A model generated the notes under the pieces. That model was not told where the DNA came from, ran no database searches, and saw only the letters and a program-made list of their open reading frames with translations. This document shows positions 26,053-35,201 of a stretch of DNA of 55,079 bases, piece by piece; positions within the stretch are counted from its first letter, which is position 1; each line of letters begins with the position of its first letter. The translations under genes were made by a program, and so were the position numbers. The stretch covers positions 1 through 55,079 of the forward strand of contig CAIMAQ010000116.1 in assembly GCA_903839035.1 (NCBI GenBank), written 5' to 3'. The DNA is from an uncultured Opitutia bacterium. Lineage in GTDB: Bacteria; Verrucomicrobiota; Verrucomicrobiia; Opitutales; Opitutaceae.

Positions 26053-27549
26053 TCATTTGAACTGGACGGAGTAGATGTCCGCATCCCGCATCACGATGCG
26101 GAACCGCACCGGCTTGCCCGCTAGGCGGCTGAACGGCGAGCGGTCGGTCATCCCCTGCGGGTGCTTCCACGGCACGACCCCGGCGATCTTGTCGCCGAAG
26201 ATCACGGGCGATTCCTCCAGCAGGAAGCCCGGGATCGGCTGGCCCTTCTCGTCCTGCACCTCGATGCGGATGCTGCCATTGGCCGCCGTGGAGTAATTCA
26301 TCACCATGCTCGTGCCCGTGAAAATGATCGGCTTGGTGATCAGCTCGCCACCGGGATACCCGGCGTGGGCCGACACAAACCCGTCCGGGCGCAGCGTCAG
26401 CCGTTCGATGCGGTTGGAGGGAAAGGTGTAGTCGCGCTCAAGGTAGATGGACATTTCCTCCGGTCCCGTCTCGAGCAGACCGTGGGACGGGGTGTTGGCC
26501 CGGTGCGCCCAGTTGCGCTCATGCAAGCCCGGCCGGATCCAGGCCTCCTCAAACCGGTGCCAGTGCACGCCGTCGCGGGAGCTCATGAACACCGCGTCCG
26601 ACGACCCCGGGCTGCGCGCATCCATCTCCGGGAAATACGTCTTCCACGGCATGAACCGCCGCGGCATTGCCACGTAGATTTGCGGCGCGCGATAATACGG
26701 CAGCGTCGAATTGGTGTAAAGGTGCGCCCCGGGCGCGTCGCCAAAGTCGGCCCACACGCCGGTCGTCCAGTGCAGAAAGTCCTTCGACGTCGCATACTTG
26801 ATCGAACGCAGCCCGTGGATGAAATCCCGGTAGATCGCCGTGTACTGGCCGCGCAGCGTGTCCCAGAACACCACGTTCAAAGAATCAAACGCGCCGTCCG
26901 TGATGACCGGCTCCTTCTGCACCTGCCGCCAGTGCACGCCATCGGCCGACACGAACCCGTTGAGGACCGGCTTCTTCTTGTCGCCGTCATAGTTGCTGCT
27001 CGCGACCGCCTTGTAGCGCTCTTCCGCGCGCGCCGCGGGATTCTCGTCCTTGAAGGGCGAGAAGTTATGCGAGCCGATCTCCGCCCAGACGATGTTGTTG
27101 GCCTTGGACCCGTTGAACTCATGCAGCCCGAGGTTCGGGCGCGTCCAGGTGATGCCATCCTTGCTCTCCGCGTAGCAGGTGTATTGCGCGTGGGCCGGCA
27201 CCGTGGGCTCGTCCGGCGACACCGTCTGCTTGATCGTGTAACTGGGATCGCTGCTGCCGCGGTAATACATCCGGTAGCGGTCGCCGTCCTTGAACATCGT
27301 GACGTAACCGCTGGTGCCACCCTCCCACGGCTGGTCGAACTTGAAGGTCGTGCCCTCCGAGTGCGGCTCATGCAGCTTCAGCTGCACGCCGTTCATCGCG
27401 TCAATCAGGTAGTCGTCAACGAACAGTTCCAGGCGCGAGCCGACGTCGACCGGCGGGGCTTTGGATTCGGCGGCCGCGGCCAGGCTCGCCGTCAGGAGCA
27501 GTCCGGCGGCCAACGCCGGAAACACGGAAAACAGGGGGGGTATTTTCAT
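26053..27549 (-). CDS. secreted beta-propeller glycosidase-like protein, paralogue 3
   Basis: The 498-residue protein has a Sec signal (to about SLAAAAES), then the conserved opening GSRLELFVDDYLID, KLHEPHSEG and QPWEGGTSG, and the blade motif YAESKDGITWTRPNLGLHEF. The C-terminal beta domain carries the family signature: DGFVSAHAGYPGGELITKP, IRIEVQDEKGQPIPGF, GDKIAGVVPWK and a terminal RDADIYSVQF. The closest relatives in the window are paralogues 4 and 5. The propeller motifs recall GH32/GH43-like enzymes, but the catalytic triad is not evident to me. It is the last gene of the 14-gene block D, 51 bases after the hydroxyacid dehydrogenase gene. Confidence 0.77.
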   Translation of the reverse strand: MKIPPLFSVFPALAAGLLLTASLAAAAESKAPPVDVGSRLELFVDDYLIDAMNGVQLKLHEPHSEGTTFKFDQPWEGGTSGYVTMFKDGDRYRMYYRGSSDPSYTIKQTVSPDEPTVPAHAQYTCYAESKDGITWTRPNLGLHEFNGSKANNIVWAEIGSHNFSPFKDENPAARAEERYKAVASSNYDGDKKKPVLNGFVSADGVHWRQVQKEPVITDGAFDSLNVVFWDTLRGQYTAIYRDFIHGLRSIKYATSKDFLHWTTGVWADFGDAPGAHLYTNSTLPYYRAPQIYVAMPRRFMPWKTYFPEMDARSPGSSDAVFMSSRDGVHWHRFEEAWIRPGLHERNWAHRANTPSHGLLETGPEEMSIYLERDYTFPSNRIERLTLRPDGFVSAHAGYPGGELITKPIIFTGTSMVMNYSTAANGSIRIEVQDEKGQPIPGFLLEESPVIFGDKIAGVVPWKHPQGMTDRSPFSRLAGKPVRFRIVMRDADIYSVQFK

Positions 27550-27600
27550 GGGAGACAGGGGTTAAATTACAGGTGTTGATTGCGGAAAAGCGGTGCGGGA

Positions 27601-28614
27601 TCACTGGCCCCCGAGCTGCGCGTCGGTCAGGGTGTTGAGTAGCGGCTCGCCGCGGCGGTAACGCGCAACGTTCTGCACGAAGATGTCCCAGAGCCGCTCG
27701 GCAAAGCGCGGGCTCAGGCTCGAGCCGGAGATATGCGGGGTCAGGATGACATTCGGCATGCGCCACAACGGGTGGGTGGCCGGCAGCGGATAGGCATAAT
27801 GCGTGTCGAGAGCCGCGCCGGCGATCCACTGCTCCCCGAGCGCGCGCAGGAGCGCGGCCTCGCGGATGATCGGACCACGCGCGGGATTCAGCACGAAGGC
27901 ATGGCGCGGCAGCGCCTGCAACTCGCGCTCGCCGATCAATCCCTCGGTGGCGGACGTGAGTGGCAACGCGACGATGAGGAAATCGAGGCCGCCGAGAAAT
28001 GCCGTCGTCTCGGCGGGGCCGAATACCCGGTCGGGCATCACGCCCTCGGGGTCGCCCGTCCCAGGCACCGTGTAGATCGGGCCCCGCGGCCCGACGGTGC
28101 CGCTGCGCGTGAGCACGTGGACCCGCAGGCCCAGGTGTCGCGCCAGCCGCGCCGTCTCGCGGCCGATGCCGCCATAGCCCCACAGCCCGACCGTCAGCCC
28201 GCGGATCTCGCGCTGGAATCTCGCCCCTCGGTCCCAGACCGCGCCGTCCTGGTTGCGCACCATCTGACGCAGGTCGCGGGCCAGATTCACCATCATCGCC
28301 ACGTTCCACTCGGCGATGGGCACGTCGAAACAGCCGCGGGCGTTGGTCGCCCGCACCCCGCGGCCCGGCAGGTCGAGCCCAAAAAGCTGGGTGTAGCCAG
28401 TCGACGCGATTTGCACCCAGCGCAGTGCGCTCATCTCGCCGATGTTCGTGGGCGGCAGGGTACAGAACAACACCTCGGCATCCCGGATCCGCTCCATCTC
28501 GAGGGGACGCGAGCGCTCCTCCGGCGGCAGGATGCAGTCCACTTCCACCCCGGGCATCTGGCGCAGGGCGGCCAGGGCGGATTCCGGGGCGGTAACGTCG
28601 ACGATGATCTTCAT
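27601..28614 (-). CDS. D-2-hydroxyacid dehydrogenase family protein with catalytic Glu replaced
   Basis: The 337-residue protein has the NAD(P)-binding loop GYGGIGRE (residues 147-153), catalytic Arg246 in NPARGP and His294 in TPHISG. The usual acidic partner of the His, in the D-x(4)-EP motif, is Tyr275: the segment reads ALDTHYAYPLP. The reading is clean in the DNA (GCC TAT CCG). The family reduces 2-keto acids or oxidises D-2-hydroxy acids; loss of the Glu may lower activity or shift pH dependence or substrate. The start MKIIVDV follows the enolase-superfamily gene by one base, and it pairs with it as the other dehydrogenase (30343-31338) pairs with the second enolase gene. Confidence 0.88.
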   Translation of the reverse strand: MKIIVDVTAPESALAALRQMPGVEVDCILPPEERSRPLEMERIRDAEVLFCTLPPTNIGEMSALRWVQIASTGYTQLFGLDLPGRGVRATNARGCFDVPIAEWNVAMMVNLARDLRQMVRNQDGAVWDRGARFQREIRGLTVGLWGYGGIGRETARLARHLGLRVHVLTRSGTVGPRGPIYTVPGTGDPEGVMPDRVFGPAETTAFLGGLDFLIVALPLTSATEGLIGERELQALPRHAFVLNPARGPIIREAALLRALGEQWIAGAALDTHYAYPLPATHPLWRMPNVILTPHISGSSLSPRFAERLWDIFVQNVARYRRGEPLLNTLTDAQLGGQ

Positions 28615-28615
28615 A

Positions 28616-29830
28616 TTAGTCGGTGAGAATTTTCCCGGGCACGCTGTTAAACTCGCCGCTGCCGGGCTTGAAGGGGTAGCGGCGCCGGGTGTCCTCGGTG
28701 AGCACGATGCCCAGGCCCGGGCGGTCAGGCGGCAGCACATAGCCGTCCTTGATGACTAGGCCGCCATCGATGACCTCGGAATGGAGGCCGGCGTAATCCG
28801 GCGCGATCTCGAGGATGCGGGTGTTGCCGGCGGCAAAGCCAGCGTGCACGTTCTGCATCAGTGAGCCGCCGGCGCCCCAGGCATGGGTGGCGACCTGACG
28901 GCCGCGATCAGCCATCATCTTCGCCACGACCATGAACTCGTGCAGGCCGCCGGTGAAAGACGCGTCGGGCTGACCGATGTCGAAGGAGTCCTGCTGGGCG
29001 AACACGCGCCACTCGTACGCGGCGGTAAGGCACTCGCCGCCGGCAATCGGCGTGGTGGTGGCGCGGCAAAGTTCCGCGTAACCCCACGGATCGGTGTAGT
29101 GCAGCGGCTCCTCGAGGAACACCAGGTTGAAGGGCTCCAGCGCCTTGGCGACCGCGGTGGCAGTCTCGAGCGTCCACGTCGCGACGGGATTGTTGCCCAT
29201 GTGCGCATCCATCATCAGCCAGGCTTCGGCCCCCGCATGCCGGCGCATGAAGGCGACCTTATCCGCCTCGAAGTCGGCCGCCTCCTTCGGCTCCATCGGC
29301 ATGTACCAGCCCTGGCCCGCAGTGAAGCTGCCGGCGCCGACCTTCAAGCCGCGGAAGCCGAGCGAGAAATAGTGGTCCATCTTCTGCGCGAGCCTCTCCT
29401 TCGGGTAGTTGCTGGGGCCGCCGGTCGCGTAGGCGGGCAGCTTGGCAAACTGCGCGCCACCGAGCAGCGCGTGCACCGGCAGGCCGAGCTGCTTGCCCTT
29501 CAGGTCCCAGAGCGCGGCCTCGATGCCGTTGAGCACGATCGTGCCCAGACCGACCCGGCACCAGAAATTACCGCAGTGATACATCCGGCGCCAGAGCTCG
29601 GGAATGTCGTCCACCGTCTGCCCGATCAGGATCGGGCGGAAGAAATCCACGATCGCCGGCACTGTCTCCGGACAGAAATACCCGGCGTAGGTTTCGCCCA
29701 AGCCGATCAGGCCGCCATCCGTCAGGATTTCAATGAAGGCGGCGCTGCGCAGCTTGCGGGCCTCGCGCAGGAAAGGGTCGTTCGTGCACGGGCCGGTGAG
29801 CAGCGTCGTGCGGACATCGGTTATTTTCAT
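28616..29830 (-). CDS. mandelate racemase/enolase superfamily sugar-acid dehydratase, copy 1
   Basis: The 404-residue protein has the full residue set of the mandelate racemase subgroup: Lys163 in GLKVGAG as general base, metal ligands Asp208, Glu240 (in LEEPL) and Glu266 (in GGECL), and His316 in ATHAWG. Such enzymes dehydrate aldonic or uronic-derived acids to 2-keto-3-deoxy acids, or racemise/epimerise. The specificity is unknown. It lies between the YhcH-family gene (10 bases) and dehydrogenase copy 1 (1 base) in block D. A second related gene is at 31347-32555. Confidence 0.9.
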   Translation of the reverse strand: MKITDVRTTLLTGPCTNDPFLREARKLRSAAFIEILTDGGLIGLGETYAGYFCPETVPAIVDFFRPILIGQTVDDIPELWRRMYHCGNFWCRVGLGTIVLNGIEAALWDLKGKQLGLPVHALLGGAQFAKLPAYATGGPSNYPKERLAQKMDHYFSLGFRGLKVGAGSFTAGQGWYMPMEPKEAADFEADKVAFMRRHAGAEAWLMMDAHMGNNPVATWTLETATAVAKALEPFNLVFLEEPLHYTDPWGYAELCRATTTPIAGGECLTAAYEWRVFAQQDSFDIGQPDASFTGGLHEFMVVAKMMADRGRQVATHAWGAGGSLMQNVHAGFAAGNTRILEIAPDYAGLHSEVIDGGLVIKDGYVLPPDRPGLGIVLTEDTRRRYPFKPGSGEFNSVPGKILTD

Positions 29831-29840
29831 GGGGAATGAA

Positions 29841-30296
29841 TCAGACGCGGACCTTGACCACGCACTTCAGGATTTCCGCGGGGGCATCCCACGCGCAGGA
29901 CGGGATGTGGCCGTCCTCGGGGAAGAAGATCGTGAACTGCCCGGCCGTCACACGCACGGGCACGCCGTCCGGGATCAGGCCGTAGAGGGCCGCGTCCTTC
30001 TCGGCATCGAACGGCATCGTGACGTTCGTGAGCAACGGCAGCGGTGCCCAGTACATCACCTCCCGGCCGCGTTGCATGTACTGGATGTCGATGTATTTCC
30101 GGTGCGACTCGTAAACCCGCTCGGCCATGGGCTTGGTGGAGTGCTGCTGGACGAAGGCGAAGATGTCCTCGCCGTCGATCTCATGGCGGCCGACCGGCGT
30201 CTGGTCGGTCAGCTGGCGGAGAAAGGCGAAGGCCTTCGCGAAACGGGGCGAGAGCGCGTGGTAGGTGCTGGCTTGGTTGAGGGTGTCGAGGATCAT
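29841..30296 (-). CDS. YhcH/YjgK/YiaL family protein
   Basis: The 151-residue protein has the DUF386 hallmarks: HEIDGEDIFAFVQ, HRKYIDIQYMQRG and the metal-site segment FFPEDGHIPSC. Family members are small cupin-like proteins often found with sialic-acid, gulonate or xylulose genes (YhcH, YiaL) and are proposed to act as mutarotases/isomerases or to handle sugar anomers. It sits exactly between the two enolase-superfamily/dehydrogenase pairs, 46 bases after copy 2 of the dehydrogenase on the transcript, implying a role with a shared intermediate. Confidence 0.9.
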   Translation of the reverse strand: MILDTLNQASTYHALSPRFAKAFAFLRQLTDQTPVGRHEIDGEDIFAFVQQHSTKPMAERVYESHRKYIDIQYMQRGREVMYWAPLPLLTNVTMPFDAEKDAALYGLIPDGVPVRVTAGQFTIFFPEDGHIPSCAWDAPAEILKCVVKVRV

Positions 30297-30342
30297 GGAG
30301 AAAAATTGCGAGGTTTAGGTGGAGAGAAGTCGTGGACAGAGA

Positions 30343-31338
30343 TCAGTAGCCGTTCTGGCGACTGGTGAGATTCAGCAGGGGCAGGCCGGAGTGGTAGCGC
30401 CGGAGGTTTTCGCCCAACAGCCCGACCAACTGCGGCCAGAAACCGGAGTAAACGCCCGACATGTGCGGCGTCATGATCAGGTTCGGCACATCGAAGAAGA
30501 AGTGCTCCGGCGGGATCGGCTCGCGAACAAAACAGTCCACCGCCGCCTCCGCGAGCTGGCCGCCGCGCAAGGCGCCGGCCAGGGCGGCCTCGTTCACGAT
30601 GCCGCCGCGCGAGATAATGACCATGCGCGCGCCGGGCTTTAGCCACCCCAACTCGCGCCGGTCGATCATGCCCTGGGTCTGCGGGGTGCTCGGCACCGTG
30701 ACGACCACGAGGTCGCATTGGCCAAGCATCTCCTGCAGCTGCCCGGGTCCGTACCACGCGGCGGGGATCTTCCCCTCCGGGTCACCGGTGCCGGGCCAGG
30801 CCACGTAGCCCGAGGCACGCCGCTTGGCGGGATCGTGCTTCTGGCAAATGATCCGCATCCCGAGGGCGTCCAACTGCCGAGCGCACTCGCGGCCGATGCT
30901 GCCGTAGCCGACGATACCCGCGGTCAGCCCGCGCAGCGTCGTGCCCGCCAGCGCCACGCGGTTCGGCCAGGTGTGGGTCGGCTTGAATTTCAGCAACTGC
31001 TCCATGCGATGCGCCATCATCAGCCAGGTGCAGGTCACATATTGCGCAATCGGCACGGCATGCGTGCCACTCGCCGTCGTGACCGGGAGCTTCGTCTGCT
31101 GGATCGGATGGTCGAGAATCTGGTTGGCCCCGGCCGAGAGCAGCTGCACCCAACGCAGCTGGTTCCAGCCCGAGAGGTCGCGTGGGACAAGCTCGGTCAC
31201 CAGGATCTCCACGCCCGCGCCGTCCAGTTGGTCGGCCGGGACATTACGTTGGTCGATCTCCAGCCCCGGACAAAGGGCCTGCAGGCCCTGACACTGGGCA
31301 TCGGAGAACGTGAAGGCGGAATTCAGGACAAGTTTCAT
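30343..31338 (-). CDS. D-2-hydroxyacid dehydrogenase family protein, intact catalytic set
   Basis: The 331-residue protein has the GYGSIGRE nucleotide loop (residues 144-151), catalytic Arg244 in ISRGGI, Glu273 in VREPIP and His292 in TPHMSG, so the classical Arg-Glu-His triad is complete. It is clearly related to the gene at 27601-28614: both carry RWVQ, PGTGDPEG and the insert before the catalytic half, pointing to a duplication. The likely reaction is NAD(P)-dependent interconversion of a D-2-hydroxy acid and a 2-keto acid. It follows enolase-superfamily copy 2 by eight bases. Confidence 0.91.
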   Translation of the reverse strand: MKLVLNSAFTFSDAQCQGLQALCPGLEIDQRNVPADQLDGAGVEILVTELVPRDLSGWNQLRWVQLLSAGANQILDHPIQQTKLPVTTASGTHAVPIAQYVTCTWLMMAHRMEQLLKFKPTHTWPNRVALAGTTLRGLTAGIVGYGSIGRECARQLDALGMRIICQKHDPAKRRASGYVAWPGTGDPEGKIPAAWYGPGQLQEMLGQCDLVVVTVPSTPQTQGMIDRRELGWLKPGARMVIISRGGIVNEAALAGALRGGQLAEAAVDCFVREPIPPEHFFFDVPNLIMTPHMSGVYSGFWPQLVGLLGENLRRYHSGLPLLNLTSRQNGY

Positions 31339-31346
31339 GTCTGGTT

Positions 31347-32555
31347 TCAGGTGCGTTCGCCGGAACTCGGCACAAAGCGGTATTTTTCAATCAGCGCGGG
31401 CGTCAGGCGCACCCCGAGGCCCGGGGCCGTCGGCACGGCCACGGTCCCGTCGGTGACCTGCAGCGCATCCACCAGCAGGTCCTGCTGGTTCGGCGCGGAC
31501 GCCACCACAAGCTCCAGCCAGTCGACCGAGTGCGACGCAGCCGCGAGGTGCCACGACGCGGCCATCGACGGGCCCATCGAGGCGCCGGTGTGAATGGCGG
31601 TGCTGAGGTTGTAGGCCTCCGCATGGTGAATGACGCGGACTGTCTCCTGCAGGCCGCCGACGAAGCCGATGTCCGGCTGGATGACATGCACGCCGCCCCC
31701 GGCGATCAGGTCGTGAAATTGGTCGAGTCCGCACAGGCTCTCACCGCCCGCGATCGGGATCTGCGAGCGCGCGCGCAGCTCGCGGTAGCCCGTGAGGTTC
31801 GTGTAGGCCAGCGGCTCTTCGTAAAACCGCAGGCGGAAGGGCGCGAGCGCCTCCGCGATGGCGACGGCCTCGCTGACCGGAATCGGATTCGGCACTCCGC
31901 CTTGGTGGCCATCGATCGCAAAATCAAGGTCATCGCCGAATTCCCGGCGCAGGCGCGTGAAGGCCTCGACCAGCAAAGCGATCTTCTTCGCGTGCGGAAA
32001 CGGCACCGGCGTGATCCGGCCCTGGTGCTGCTGCGTCTTGGTGTTGTCGAATTGGTAGAAGCCCGTGGACAGCTTCACGGTCCGGTGGCCCAGGCCCTTG
32101 TAATACTGGACCTTGCGCACGAGGTCATCGAGCGGCCACAGCGAAGGCCCGCCCGACGCGTAGACCTTGATGCGGTCCCGCACCTTGCCGCCCAGCAATT
32201 GGTAGACGGGCACGCCCAGCGCCTTGCCCTTGAGATCCCACAGCGCCAGCTCGAGCCCGCTGATCACGCTGCGGCCCGCCCCGCTGCGGGCCCACCACAC
32301 CGAATCGTTGCTCAAGGCGCGCGTCACCTCCGAGATTTCCCGCGGATCCCGCCCCAGCAGTATCGGCCGGAAATAATCCACCATCGCCGGGACCGCGTCG
32401 GGCGCAAAATAGCCCCAGGTGGACTCCCCCAACCCGTCGATGCCCTCGTCCGTTTCAATCCGGAAGATGGCGGTGGAATGATTGGCCCGAGGAAACGAGG
32501 GATCGTTCTCCCAGCGGGCGGTGAGCAGGTGCGTGGTGACTTTCGTGATTTTCAT
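31347..32555 (-). CDS. mandelate racemase/enolase superfamily sugar-acid dehydratase, copy 2
   Basis: The 402-residue protein keeps the superfamily residues: Lys161 in TVKLSTG, Asp215 in AIDGHQGG, Glu246 in YEEPLA, Glu272 in GGESL, and His322 in AIHTGASMG. Compared with copy 1 it has an extra segment after the Lys (around TQQHQGRITPVPFPHAKK), so the two copies probably have different substrates. ATG 32555 (MKITKVTT) was chosen because copy 1 starts the same way (MKITDVRT); the frame extends 14 codons upstream without support. It lies 10 bases after the kelch gene on the transcript. Confidence 0.9.
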   Translation of the reverse strand: MKITKVTTHLLTARWENDPSFPRANHSTAIFRIETDEGIDGLGESTWGYFAPDAVPAMVDYFRPILLGRDPREISEVTRALSNDSVWWARSGAGRSVISGLELALWDLKGKALGVPVYQLLGGKVRDRIKVYASGGPSLWPLDDLVRKVQYYKGLGHRTVKLSTGFYQFDNTKTQQHQGRITPVPFPHAKKIALLVEAFTRLRREFGDDLDFAIDGHQGGVPNPIPVSEAVAIAEALAPFRLRFYEEPLAYTNLTGYRELRARSQIPIAGGESLCGLDQFHDLIAGGGVHVIQPDIGFVGGLQETVRVIHHAEAYNLSTAIHTGASMGPSMAASWHLAAASHSVDWLELVVASAPNQQDLLVDALQVTDGTVAVPTAPGLGVRLTPALIEKYRFVPSSGERT

Positions 32556-32565
32556 GTGGAGAAAT

Positions 32566-33765
32566 TCAAGGGGTGCCATGGACCGTTCGCGGGGCAACGG
32601 CCGGAGCGGGAAACGAATCCAGATTGAGCGCGGGCCACGCGACCACCGCGGGGCTGCGGACCGCGGCGCGGACCTCGCCGCTGACCACGACCACGCTCCC
32701 CTGCCACACCACGCAGGGCGCCCCGATCATGGGCGCCGGGCCAGGATCACCCGCGGCATCGCGGTCCGGCACGGGGGCCGCCGGCAGGACCGGCCCGCGC
32801 TCCCAAGTCTGCCGGCCAATATCAAAATAAAGCGTCTGCCGGTTGAACCCAGGATGATCGCGGGGCGCACCCGGAAAGACTTCCGAATAGCCGCTCACCA
32901 CAAAGATGCGGTTGCCCGCCAACACGGGGCATGGGCTCGCCGCGCCGACGCGCGGCTCCGGCAGGTCGGGCAAACGCCGCCATTTCCGGTCCATCACATT
33001 CAGGCTGTAGGCCCGTTTCGACGGTTCGAATTTTCCCGCGGAATCAAAGGCCATGCCTCCAATCAGGTAGACTTCGTTTCCGTCCGAGGCCGCGGCCGCG
33101 ACAATGACTCCCGGCCCGGGGATATCTTCCTCCCGCCTCCAGCCTTCCGAACCGGACGGGGCGCTCAAGCCGAGCGACCAGACCTCGCTGCTGGCCGCGG
33201 TGGACGCAGGTTCGCGCGCACCCCCCATGACCCAAAGCCGCCCGCCCGCGATCGCGGCAACCGCGTAGCCCAGGGGATGAGGCAGGTCAGGCAGGCGCCG
33301 GTACACCAGGCCCCCGTCGTTCGCCTTCAGTTCATAGGCCGTGCTGACACAACCTGCTGTGTCGATGCCACCGGCCAGATAAATGGCATCCGGGGCCGAG
33401 GCACTCGCGAAGTATCCGGACTTCACCGGCAGTGTCGTGGGGGAGACCACCCATCCGGCCAACGGGGCGCTGAGCGTGAAGACGCGGTCGTTGAAATGCT
33501 TATGCCCCTGCCGCCAGATCGGCTTGTCCCACTGGGCGCCGCCGCCCGTCACCAACCGGCCGTCCAGCACGCCGGCAAACATGCCACCAAATCCCACGGG
33601 ATCCGGCAGCGGGGAATAAAGTTTCCATCCATTCATGTTCATTTTGTCTTGAGGGGAGAGGCGCAAACCGGGCAAGTCAGCCATCAGGGGAACGAGGGCG
33701 AGCACGCCGAGCAATGCGGAAGCCAATTTTGCCCAAACCGGGCGGGAGGGATCGTTGAATTTCAT
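32566..33765 (-). CDS. kelch-repeat beta-propeller protein (NanM-like)
   Basis: The 399-residue protein has an N-terminal hydrophobic segment (about 10-30) acting as signal or anchor, and kelch-type repeats: IYLAGGIDTAG, PLGYAVAAIAGGRLWVMGGA, VYLIGGMAF, WRRLPDLPEPRVGAASP and RIFVVSGYSE. The best-known bacterial relatives are periplasmic sialic-acid mutarotases (NanM), but kelch proteins have varied roles and no catalytic residues can be read. It is translated from ATG 33765, four bases past the preceding stop at 33770. Its position in the 14-gene run next to sugar-acid enzymes suggests binding or mutarotation of a released sugar. Confidence 0.8.
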   Translation of the reverse strand: MKFNDPSRPVWAKLASALLGVLALVPLMADLPGLRLSPQDKMNMNGWKLYSPLPDPVGFGGMFAGVLDGRLVTGGGAQWDKPIWRQGHKHFNDRVFTLSAPLAGWVVSPTTLPVKSGYFASASAPDAIYLAGGIDTAGCVSTAYELKANDGGLVYRRLPDLPHPLGYAVAAIAGGRLWVMGGAREPASTAASSEVWSLGLSAPSGSEGWRREEDIPGPGVIVAAAASDGNEVYLIGGMAFDSAGKFEPSKRAYSLNVMDRKWRRLPDLPEPRVGAASPCPVLAGNRIFVVSGYSEVFPGAPRDHPGFNRQTLYFDIGRQTWERGPVLPAAPVPDRDAAGDPGPAPMIGAPCVVWQGSVVVVSGEVRAAVRSPAVVAWPALNLDSFPAPAVAPRTVHGTP

Positions 33766-33769
33766 CGGT

Positions 33770-35185
33770 TCAAGGCGTGGGAAGGCCATGGGCCCTCGCG
33801 TACCAGTAGCCAAGGGAGTAGAAGGCGAGCGCGTCGCCCTGGAGTACGTTCAGCATCCAGTGCAGTTCCTTCGGCATCACCCCCTCGGGATCGGCGAACC
33901 ATTTCAACTGCTCCTTCGTGAGCCCCCGATAGAGGGCGCTGTAGCGCTGCTCGGCCTCGACGCGCATCTCGGGCACCAGCCGGGCCACGATCGCGCTGCT
34001 CACGGCCTGACGCTCGCGCGTGCCATACCAGCAGATGGGCAGCGTCGCGTTTTGCAGGAGGTAGGAGGAACGCCACAGGGCGCGCGGCTTGATGGCGAGC
34101 GGCAGCTTTTCCCAGGCCCCGGTCGTGGTATCGATCCGGATAAAATAGTAACTCAGGAAATCCTCGCGCTGCCCGATCTGGGAAAACTTCCACCACTCTC
34201 GGATCCCGCGGCGGTAGCGCTCCGCGTGGGCGGGCTCGAGGTCCATCAGGACCTCCGCCCCGGCCACGATCTGGATGTGGAACGACCGGTCCTCGGTGCT
34301 CACGTAGTTCGGGCGGCCCAGACCCCAGGCGGTTTCGCGGGGCGTGGGGATTGCCCCGAACAGCGCGTCGAGCCGGGCAAATTCATCGTAGCTCGCCTGG
34401 TCGTGTGTGATGGCGAAAGCGAGCCGGTGCATCACCGCCCACAGGAACATGTGGCGCTGCGCCCGCGGGTTGGACTGCTCCATGTCCCACGTTTCGCCGA
34501 AATAGTTGATCCGGTATCCGTTCCGCCAGCGCTGGGACACCTCGCGGAAGATCTGCACGATCCGGCCGCGCACCTCGGGAGTGGCCAGCGGGTAATAGTG
34601 ATACAGCGCCAGCAGCGGCCAGAAATGCTGCTCCGTGCTGGTGTGGTCGGTGGCCCGGCCGTAGTAGGGCTTGCAGAAGAATCCGGCGGAACCGCCCGCC
34701 GACCCGGCCGCCTCGACGATGCCCGCTTTCTGCTGCGGACCCTCGGCCCGCGGGTCGCGCTGCTCGGTCAGGCGGTAGTTGGCCTCGAGCGAGCCGAACG
34801 CCCGCCGCGCCCGCTCGAGCGCCAGCGGGTCCTTGGTCGCCTCGTAGTGGTAGCATTGCGCCAGCAGGAAGATGCCCGAGATGAACGCGCTGTTTTCATA
34901 GCTGAGCCACTGGTGCGGCTCGGGCCCGGCGATCGTCGAGTCCCGCCCGGAAAAGTCCCCGGCCGTGAACGGCCGCTCCTCGCGCCAGTTTAGGTGCGAA
35001 TACATGAGTCCGGCGGGATCGTAGTAATGATGGTCGACAAACTCCTCGAGCAGTTGGATTCGCGCCGCCACGGGCACCGCCGGCTGGAGGTCCCGCAGCG
35101 GCGCGTCCGCTCCGCGCAATGCCGCCACCCCGGCAGCGAGGCATCCGAGCCGGAAGAGAGGGGAGAAGAGTTTCATGGGTTTCAT
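33770..35185 (-). CDS. secreted toroid-like hydrolase/lyase candidate, copy A
   Basis: The 471-residue protein has a short signal peptide (FRLGCLAAGVAALRG) and an alpha-helical body consistent with an (alpha/alpha) toroid such as in GH88/GH105-type or polysaccharide-lyase enzymes, judged by regular aromatic-rich helices. No family motif was recognised with certainty. It is related to the neighbouring protein at 35202-36680: GFFCKPYYG/HTSTEQHFWPLLALYHYYPLA here matches [30 protein letters not shown] there, and both end with a DP-G-x-x-PxEL motif. The start lies 16 bases after the neighbour's stop; an in-frame ATG three codons later is also possible. Confidence 0.62.
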   Translation of the reverse strand: MKPMKLFSPLFRLGCLAAGVAALRGADAPLRDLQPAVPVAARIQLLEEFVDHHYYDPAGLMYSHLNWREERPFTAGDFSGRDSTIAGPEPHQWLSYENSAFISGIFLLAQCYHYEATKDPLALERARRAFGSLEANYRLTEQRDPRAEGPQQKAGIVEAAGSAGGSAGFFCKPYYGRATDHTSTEQHFWPLLALYHYYPLATPEVRGRIVQIFREVSQRWRNGYRINYFGETWDMEQSNPRAQRHMFLWAVMHRLAFAITHDQASYDEFARLDALFGAIPTPRETAWGLGRPNYVSTEDRSFHIQIVAGAEVLMDLEPAHAERYRRGIREWWKFSQIGQREDFLSYYFIRIDTTTGAWEKLPLAIKPRALWRSSYLLQNATLPICWYGTRERQAVSSAIVARLVPEMRVEAEQRYSALYRGLTKEQLKWFADPEGVMPKELHWMLNVLQGDALAFYSLGYWYARAHGLPTP

Positions 35186-35201
35186 CGCGGGGCGTTGCGG
35201 G

